A stretch of 64,000 bases of DNA from UBA7236 sp964463165 (lineage in GTDB: Bacteria; Bacteroidota; Bacteroidia; Chitinophagales; BACL12), in NCBI GenBank assembly GCA_964463165.1, contig CAYXBK010000008.1, positions 114,967-178,966 on the forward strand, in the 5' to 3' direction. The translations under genes were made by a program, and so were the position numbers. This document shows, one piece after another, positions 59,458 through 64,000 of this stretch (position 1 is the stretch's first letter; the number at the start of each line of letters is the position of its first letter). The notes beneath the pieces are model-generated. The model worked only from the letters and a program-made list of their open reading frames with translations, had not been told where the DNA came from and made no database searches.

Positions 59458-60012
59458 TCATAGTTCAGGTTTATATTGATTAGCAACTACACCACATTCA
59501 AACGACTTGCTGCTTATGAGTTTTAGTTTTGTTGCCTCCGTAAAAATTGTTAGTCCATTTCCAATTGCTGTCCGGTGAATGAAAAAATTATACTCGTCAA
59601 TTAAATTGTGTTTGACAAGTGAAGAAACAAAACTTGCTCCACCATATACAAGAATGTCTTTGCCTTTTTCTCTTTTCAGTTGGTTTACAATCGTAACCAG
59701 GTCGCCATTTTCAACTCTTACGTTTTTCCCTGCTATGGTTGTAATGGTTTTGCTAAAAACAATTTTAGAGATGTCAACCAGTTTACGAGCGAACATCGCA
59801 TTAGGATTATCATATTGACTTTCCCAATGACTGATAAATACGTCTGTCATTTTTCTGCCCAATAAAAGTGTGTCAGCCGAGTCAACTATGTCATTCTGAT
59901 ACAACTTTATAAACTCACTGTCCTGCTTTCGTTCAAGCCAGTCCTGCTCACCGTTTACACCACCGACAAAACCGTCAATGGTCATATTCATCTGTAGTTT
60001 TAATTTTCTCAT
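59458..60012 (-). CDS. RibD-C/dihydrofolate-reductase-like protein, probable cassette gene
   Basis: 184 residues. MRKLKLQMNMTIDGFVGGVNGEQDW, ADTLLLGRKMTDVFI, KDILVYGGASFVSSLVKHNLIDEYNFFIHRTAIGNGLTIFTEA, the YwjB/YyaP type of reductase domain. Only the general frame is shared with the paralogue at 50626-51174, so they are not recent duplicates. It sits between sites S2 (downstream) and S3 (upstream). Integron cassettes often carry dfr-like genes, but this branch is not known to give trimethoprim resistance. Confidence 0.85.
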   Translation of the reverse strand: MRKLKLQMNMTIDGFVGGVNGEQDWLERKQDSEFIKLYQNDIVDSADTLLLGRKMTDVFISHWESQYDNPNAMFARKLVDISKIVFSKTITTIAGKNVRVENGDLVTIVNQLKREKGKDILVYGGASFVSSLVKHNLIDEYNFFIHRTAIGNGLTIFTEATKLKLISSKSFECGVVANQYKPEL

Positions 60013-60085
60013 GTCTTAATTTGATTATACGTCAAAGTTCGTTTTATGCAGCCAGTTTTCAAGTTAGCACTTTCGTCAAAGCATT

Positions 60086-60225
60086 GCCGCTAACGTTTTC
60101 GGGCTTTGCGTTGGGCGGGTTTCGGAGCACAAAACTGTCAACCAGCACTGAACTTGAATAGAATCAGAAAACTTCAACTTTCAACGTCACCCCACTTGAC
60201 ACAAAACCTGCGTAAGCAGCAGCTT
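60086..60225 (-). repeat. attC-like cassette site S3
   Basis: On the minus strand it opens near 60223 (GCTGCTGCTTACGCAGGTTT) and closes with GCAAAGCCCGAAAACGTTAG (60109-60090) followed by CGGC. The closing 20 bp differ from those of S4 at only two bases. Lies between the 60231-60869 gene and the RibD gene. Confidence 0.6.
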
Positions 60226-60230
60226 TTTCT

Positions 60231-60869
60231 TCACACCTTGATAAATTCATACTGTCCGGCAAAGCCTTTTAACTCGTCAATGTTGTGAAAATATTTGTCA
60301 TCCCATACATGAAATCCGAAACCATTACTTTCTACGAATGCCTTTAAACATTTTCCGTCAATTTGGACTAAAAGTCCGCAGTCAATTAGGTTTGAATATT
60401 TAGGGTCAACATTTTTAGCAAGATCCGAATTCGGATGACAAGTGATTTCCTCACAATCTCCGATTGCTTTGGAAAGCACATCTCCAAACGGGTCTTTCTT
60501 TCCTGTCACGAGATTTTTTAACTTGTGTTTTGCTTCGTTTAGAAATTGTTCGGTCTTGGAATATTCTCTAAATGTTGTGAAGTAAAGAAGTACCCGTACA
60601 ATAAACACCTCCTCAATTTTCTTATTCTGGCAAATAAGTATAGTATGCTTTCCGGGAGCAAAGGATTTAAAGTGCTTTGTGAATTGTCCGATTATAGCTT
60701 CGTCAGATTTGTTTTGAGTGTCAGCTATTTCTGAAACACATGCTATCTGAAAGTAGAATTCCTCATAATCAAAAACATAAGTTGTAAAGTCCCACCATAT
60801 TTTATTTGGAGGATTATCTTTTATGTATCGTGCGAACTCTAACTCGCTTTCGTTATATGTGTAGTTCAT
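60231..60869 (-). CDS. Cytosolic protein of unknown function, probable cassette gene
   Basis: 212 residues from the ATG at 60869; an earlier ATG at 60902 lies inside site S4 and is unlikely. Sequence pieces: ESELEFARYIKDNPPNKIWWDFTTYVFDYEEFYFQIACVSE, AKHKLKNLVTGKKDPFGDVLSKAIGDCEEITCHPNSD, DCGLLVQIDGKCLKAFVESNGFGFHVWDDKYF. I do not know the family. It starts 12 bp after the core of S4. Confidence 0.6.
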   Translation of the reverse strand: MNYTYNESELEFARYIKDNPPNKIWWDFTTYVFDYEEFYFQIACVSEIADTQNKSDEAIIGQFTKHFKSFAPGKHTILICQNKKIEEVFIVRVLLYFTTFREYSKTEQFLNEAKHKLKNLVTGKKDPFGDVLSKAIGDCEEITCHPNSDLAKNVDPKYSNLIDCGLLVQIDGKCLKAFVESNGFGFHVWDDKYFHNIDELKGFAGQYEFIKV

Positions 60870-60880
60870 GCTTGTGGTTT

Positions 60881-60990
60881 CTAACGTTTTCTGGTTTTGC
60901 ATTGGTTGACATTTGTAACGAACCCTTTCTACTTATAAGACATTTTTTATTTGCTTATTTGTTCTTTCTACCAGCGCAAATGTCAATTAT
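60881..60990 (-). repeat. attC-like cassette site S4
   Basis: Closes on the minus strand with GCAAAACCAGAAAACGTTAG (60900-60881). Further in, TTGACATTTG (60906-60915) and CAAATGTCAA (60977-60986) are perfect 10-bp inverted repeats, so the site can fold as a hairpin. The outer opening end is worn. Confidence 0.6.
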
Positions 60991-61003
60991 CTTGTGCTTT
61001 GTT

Positions 61004-61660
61004 TTAATTAATTAATTTCCCTTCCGGAGTAAATATTTGAAATGAAGTTGGATACGAGTAAATGTCTACCGTTTTTATAATATTCATATCTAATCCTAAA
61101 ACTTTGTTTCCTTTAAAATACCATAGCATAGAATCCCCGTTTTCCAAAATCACCCAATAATGCCAAGTATCCTCATCAAAGGTCACTACTGATATTGCAT
61201 TATTAAAATCAGGCAGAGTGTTTTCATGGCCTGATAATTCCAATTGTTTTGTCAGGTTTTTTATTGCATAATCGGATAAGGATTCGGTCTTGACAAAATC
61301 TAATCGCAAAGCAATGCCATTGTGCATTTCTGCATATTTATAAGGATACGATTTGTATAATATATTTTTCATTACAGGCAATTTTTCTATTAATGGATCA
61401 ATGCCTTGATAGAATCGTTTTCTTGCAATAAAATTTATTGAAATAAAATCGCTCAATGATTCACTTTTTAACTCCATGTGATAGCAATTGTGTCGGCTAT
61501 TCCAATTAGATGTAAATAACCATTGCACTGAAGAATGTATTACTTTGAAGTTTGCTTTAATAAGGGTGCTGTCTCTGGGTAGCTCATATATATCAAATTC
61601 TTGAGACATTCCAATTGTTGGAAGCAAGAATGACAATAAATAGAATGTCGATTTTATCAT
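61004..61660 (-). CDS. Secreted protein of unknown function, probable cassette gene
   Basis: 218 residues with signal peptide (IKSTFYLLSFLLPTIGMSQ). Pieces such as SVQWLFTSNWNSRHNCYHMELKSESL and DFNNAISVVTFDEDTWHYWVILENGDSMLWYFKGNKVLGLDMNIIKTVDIY are beta-rich; the family is unknown. Its 3' end adjoins site S4. No site was found on its upstream side (61661-61785), so it may be the first cassette or the array border. Confidence 0.6.
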   Translation of the reverse strand: MIKSTFYLLSFLLPTIGMSQEFDIYELPRDSTLIKANFKVIHSSVQWLFTSNWNSRHNCYHMELKSESLSDFISINFIARKRFYQGIDPLIEKLPVMKNILYKSYPYKYAEMHNGIALRLDFVKTESLSDYAIKNLTKQLELSGHENTLPDFNNAISVVTFDEDTWHYWVILENGDSMLWYFKGNKVLGLDMNIIKTVDIYSYPTSFQIFTPEGKLIN

Positions 61661-61785
61661 TTTCTAATATACTTGATTTAAAATTACGCTTATGGCTGTT
61701 AATCAGAATTTTTGCATCAATCTACAGCCTGCCCAGCATGAGTTTGGGCATCTGCATTCGGAAAAAGCGCTTGAAATATTAAATT

Positions 61786-62868
61786 TTAGCCGGCTAAAGA
61801 CTTTAAATAAACCAGAAACTCGGATCCTTCATTGAGCCGGCTTTTCACCAATACTTTTCCTCCGCATTGCATTACAATTTCTTTTACCAGATACAGGCCG
61901 ATGCCGGATCCTTCAATCGCATTTTCAATTCTGTAATATTTTGAGAAAATCGCTTCGAACTTTGTTTCATCGATACCCATTCCATTATCTTTTACAGAAA
62001 TGAAGATAAAATCATTCTCTTTGTTGGTACTTACAACAATGACCGGCGACCTGTCTGCAGCTTTGAATTTAATCGCATTGTTGATCAGATTATACACAAT
62101 CGTGCGCAGTTTCCTTCTGGAAAAAGTAATTTCGGAAATATTGATTTCGCTGGTAATCACCGCATTTGCCGTACGGATATTTTCGCTTAATGTCAGCCTT
62201 ACATCTTCAAGTATATGTTCAAAATTCAATAATTCTTCTTCCTCTTTGTATATATATGCACCTTTCCGTTTTTCGGTTAATTCATTGATCACTTTATGCA
62301 TTTTATTTAATGAATTGTCCACCACTTTCAGCAATTCCTTGAATTCTTTTTCATCATCCGGAGATATATTTTTAAATAATTCAATCGCCATGACAAGATT
62401 GGAGAGCGGATTTTTAATATCGTGCGAAATAGTGTCCAGTAAAATTTCATGATCTGCAATTAATTTTTCCTGCTCCTTCAAATCTTTGATGCGCATGGTA
62501 ATTTCAACAAATGTTATGATGACACCATCGGTTCTGTTGTCCTTCATTTTAATGTAAGGAATGATATTCATCTGATACCAGCGCAGATCGGTGGTCTGGA
62601 TTTCTTTTTCCAGAATTTCATTGCTTGTAATTACATGCTGGATATTATCGACAATGGAGGGAAACCGGAAATTATCTTTTATGTCATCGATGTGTTTGCC
62701 GATATCAGCTGCAGATAAACTAAACTGCTTCATTGCAGGTGGGGTGAATTTCTGCAATTTCAAATCTCCGTCTACAAACAATTGAGGGATGATCGTATTT
62801 CGGAAATAATTTTCCAGCTCATCGTTATGTTCGATAAGTTCTTTTATTATTTTGCTTTCGTCCGGCAT
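61786..62868 (-). CDS. PAS-domain sensor histidine kinase
   Basis: 360 residues, no membrane segment. Residues 20-125 are a PAS domain of the CheR-linked type (KLQKFTPPAMKQFSLSAADIGKHIDDI). HisKA has H149 (DTISHDIKNPL). HATPase: LINNAIKF, VKDNGMGI and GSGIGLYLVKEI. Cytosolic kinase; the response regulator is not next to it. No gene on its 3' side belongs to it. Confidence 0.92.
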   Translation of the reverse strand: MPDESKIIKELIEHNDELENYFRNTIIPQLFVDGDLKLQKFTPPAMKQFSLSAADIGKHIDDIKDNFRFPSIVDNIQHVITSNEILEKEIQTTDLRWYQMNIIPYIKMKDNRTDGVIITFVEITMRIKDLKEQEKLIADHEILLDTISHDIKNPLSNLVMAIELFKNISPDDEKEFKELLKVVDNSLNKMHKVINELTEKRKGAYIYKEEEELLNFEHILEDVRLTLSENIRTANAVITSEINISEITFSRRKLRTIVYNLINNAIKFKAADRSPVIVVSTNKENDFIFISVKDNGMGIDETKFEAIFSKYYRIENAIEGSGIGLYLVKEIVMQCGGKVLVKSRLNEGSEFLVYLKSLAG

Positions 62869-62923
62869 GCAGATACCTGTTTATTAGCTGTAAGCACTTG
62901 AGGATAACTGGGTGGGTAGCTGA

Positions 62924-63094
62924 ATGGTAATTGATAGGAGAAAAATATCAGCAAAAGAATTCTCCGGTCTGTCAAATTTACTTGTTCTTTTGTTAAGCGC
63001 CCTTTTGGATGATTTGTCTAAAACTAAAATGCCGGACTTACATTGGGGCATCAATGCACTTGCTGTAGCTATCGGGGCTCTCATTCCGCATTAA
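62924..63094 (+). CDS. Possible 56-residue small protein
   Basis: An ATG-started frame, MVIDRRKISAKEFSGLSNL, then LVLLLSALLDDLSKTKMPDLHWGINALAVAIGALIPH. It reads like a real small protein with an amphipathic centre, and codon use is not odd, but there is no clear ribosome site and the opposite strand has a frame of similar length. Low confidence. Confidence 0.3.
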   Translation: MVIDRRKISAKEFSGLSNLLVLLLSALLDDLSKTKMPDLHWGINALAVAIGALIPH

Positions 63095-63172
63095 GCAATT
63101 CTCAAATATTTTACGCCCCGCTGGCAATAATCATCCGGTTTCTGTCGTAAATTAGAGGTTGAATTCAAGCGC

Positions 63173-64000
63173 ATGAAAAGAGTTGTTACGTATCCGGGGC
63201 TTCTTCTGATTTTTTTATTCTTTACGCAAGATCTTTTTGCCACGCATAACAGGGCAGGGGAGATCACCTGGGTGCACCTCCATGATCTTACTTACGAATT
63301 TACGATCACGACTTATACAGACCCGAATTCTCCGGCCGACCGCAATTCACTCGGCATTGCGTGGGGCGATGGCACAACGGATACTCTCGAACGCTCTTCC
63401 ATCATTCCGCTCACAGATGCGATCCAGCAAAATTTGTATATCGGTCAGCATACCTATTCAGGCCCTGCAAAATTTATTATCACTATGGTGGACCCGAACC
63501 GTGTTGCAGATGTGATCAATATTGAAGGTTCGGTAAATGTGCCTTTCTGCCTCGTGGACACACTCATCATTTTTGACCCGCTCACACTCGGTTATAATTC
63601 ATCACCGGTTTTATTAAACCCGCCGATCGATTTTGCGAATATCGGTGAGCTCTTTATTCACAACCCGAATGCATATGATCCGGATGGCGATTCACTGCAT
63701 TTTGAACTGATCGTTCCGTATCAATACCCGGGCATTGATGTGCCGGCATACCAATATCCTGAAGATGCAACAGATTGCGCCGGAGGAGGTGGCGATACAT
63801 TTACCATCGATCCGAATACCGGGGAAATAACCTGGGATGTCCCGGTCTGTTATATCGGTTATTATAATATCGCGATCAATATTTCGGAATACCGCAACGG
63901 CGTTTTAATGGGCACCGTTTTACGGGATATGCAGATATATGTGGATGAAAATTCAAATCATGCTCCTGTTATTTCACAGGTAAATGATACCTGCATATTT
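63173..64000 (+). CDS. Secreted T9SS-type surface protein, 3' end cut by window edge
   Basis: 276 residues visible, frame still open at the right edge. Signal peptide MKRVVTYPGLLLIFLFFTQDLFA, then HNRAGEITWVHLHDLTYEFTITTYTDP, the N-terminus typical of long Bacteroidota gliding-motility-associated proteins with type B sorting domains. NPNAYDPDGDSLHFELIVPYQYPG and IDPNTGEITWDVPVCYIGYYNIAINISEY look like cadherin/Ig-type modules. The sorting domain should lie beyond the window. Confidence 0.85.
   Translation, partial: MKRVVTYPGLLLIFLFFTQDLFATHNRAGEITWVHLHDLTYEFTITTYTDPNSPADRNSLGIAWGDGTTDTLERSSIIPLTDAIQQNLYIGQHTYSGPAKFIITMVDPNRVADVINIEGSVNVPFCLVDTLIIFDPLTLGYNSSPVLLNPPIDFANIGELFIHNPNAYDPDGDSLHFELIVPYQYPGIDVPAYQYPEDATDCAGGGGDTFTIDPNTGEITWDVPVCYIGYYNIAINISEYRNGVLMGTVLRDMQIYVDENSNHAPVISQVNDTCIF

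Noticed and set aside
58540..61010. Integrase or transposase gene for the cassette-like array
   Set aside because: No frame in the window has a tyrosine recombinase or DDE/HUH pattern.
62884..63084. 66-residue minus-strand frame
   Set aside because: Its sequence has no recognisable features, and a plus-strand frame with better composition covers the same bases.
1..64000. CRISPR array, rRNA, restriction or toxin-antitoxin systems
   Set aside because: No regularly spaced short repeats, no rRNA-like stretch, and no gene pair with the size and spacing of a toxin-antitoxin unit was recognised.

Overview
The window comes from a Bacteroidota genome, probably of the Chitinophagia/Saprospiria type. 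The DNA is AT-rich. Several secreted proteins carry type IX secretion (T9SS) sorting domains of type A (Por-like) and type B (CHU_C, 'PNAFSPNGDG'). Where promoters are legible they follow the Bacteroidota TTTG-N19-TAnnTTTG pattern. Regulators and cyclases are of kinds common in that phylum. No rRNA, tRNA, CRISPR array, transposase or integrase was found. The genus cannot be told from the sequence alone.

Layout. 0-3.6 kb: two secreted T9SS type A proteins on the + strand (the first, a DUF4331 protein, is cut by the left edge), separated and followed by a compound repeat made of imperfect inverted blocks (MITE-like). 3.9-8.5 kb: a large BNR/Asp-box propeller protein, a LolA-like periplasmic protein and a lipocalin-like lipoprotein, on the - strand. 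8.7-10.9 kb: a T9SS type B protein with five 52-residue cysteine repeats, and a VOC protein, on the + strand. From 10.9 to 62.9 kb nearly every gene is on the - strand, the only confident exception being an AsmA-like protein at 23.6-25.2 kb.

11-23 kb: a NADAR protein, a T9SS propeller protein, DinB, an MFS/YitT/hydrolase operon, then a tight signalling operon (adenylate cyclase > hybrid histidine kinase with a CNB-like domain > HD phosphohydrolase > winged-helix-like protein), TMEM175, an MBL-fold hydrolase and a GyrI-like protein. 25-34 kb: esterase, two more TMEM175-like channels, an MDR oxidoreductase, a DUF4185-like propeller, a Lnt-type N-acyltransferase, an outer-membrane protein and a membrane AraC regulator. 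34-58 kb: an accessory zone of short one-domain genes (DUF1801, TfoX, VOC, SRPBCC, GNAT, DUF2200, RibD-type reductase, ArsR) with two further TPR-membrane-adenylate cyclases, a TPR-fused Arr (rifampin ADP-ribosyltransferase), a cupin gene broken by one stop codon and a DUF1905/SRPBCC chimera.

58.2-61.0 kb: small unrelated genes, all on one strand, are separated by about 110-140 bp imperfect inverted-repeat sites whose gene-proximal end keeps a GTTAG core. The layout is that of an integron cassette array without an integrase, and it is the strongest candidate here for something new. 61.8-64 kb: a PAS histidine kinase, then the 5' part of a T9SS type B-like secreted protein that runs off the right edge.

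Two themes connect the genes. The first is cyclic nucleotide signalling: three TPR-TM-class III cyclases, all with adenylate-type specificity residues, plus a CNB-like kinase and a Crp/Fnr regulator. The second is envelope and secretion: T9SS cargo, lipoproteins, Lnt and OMPs.
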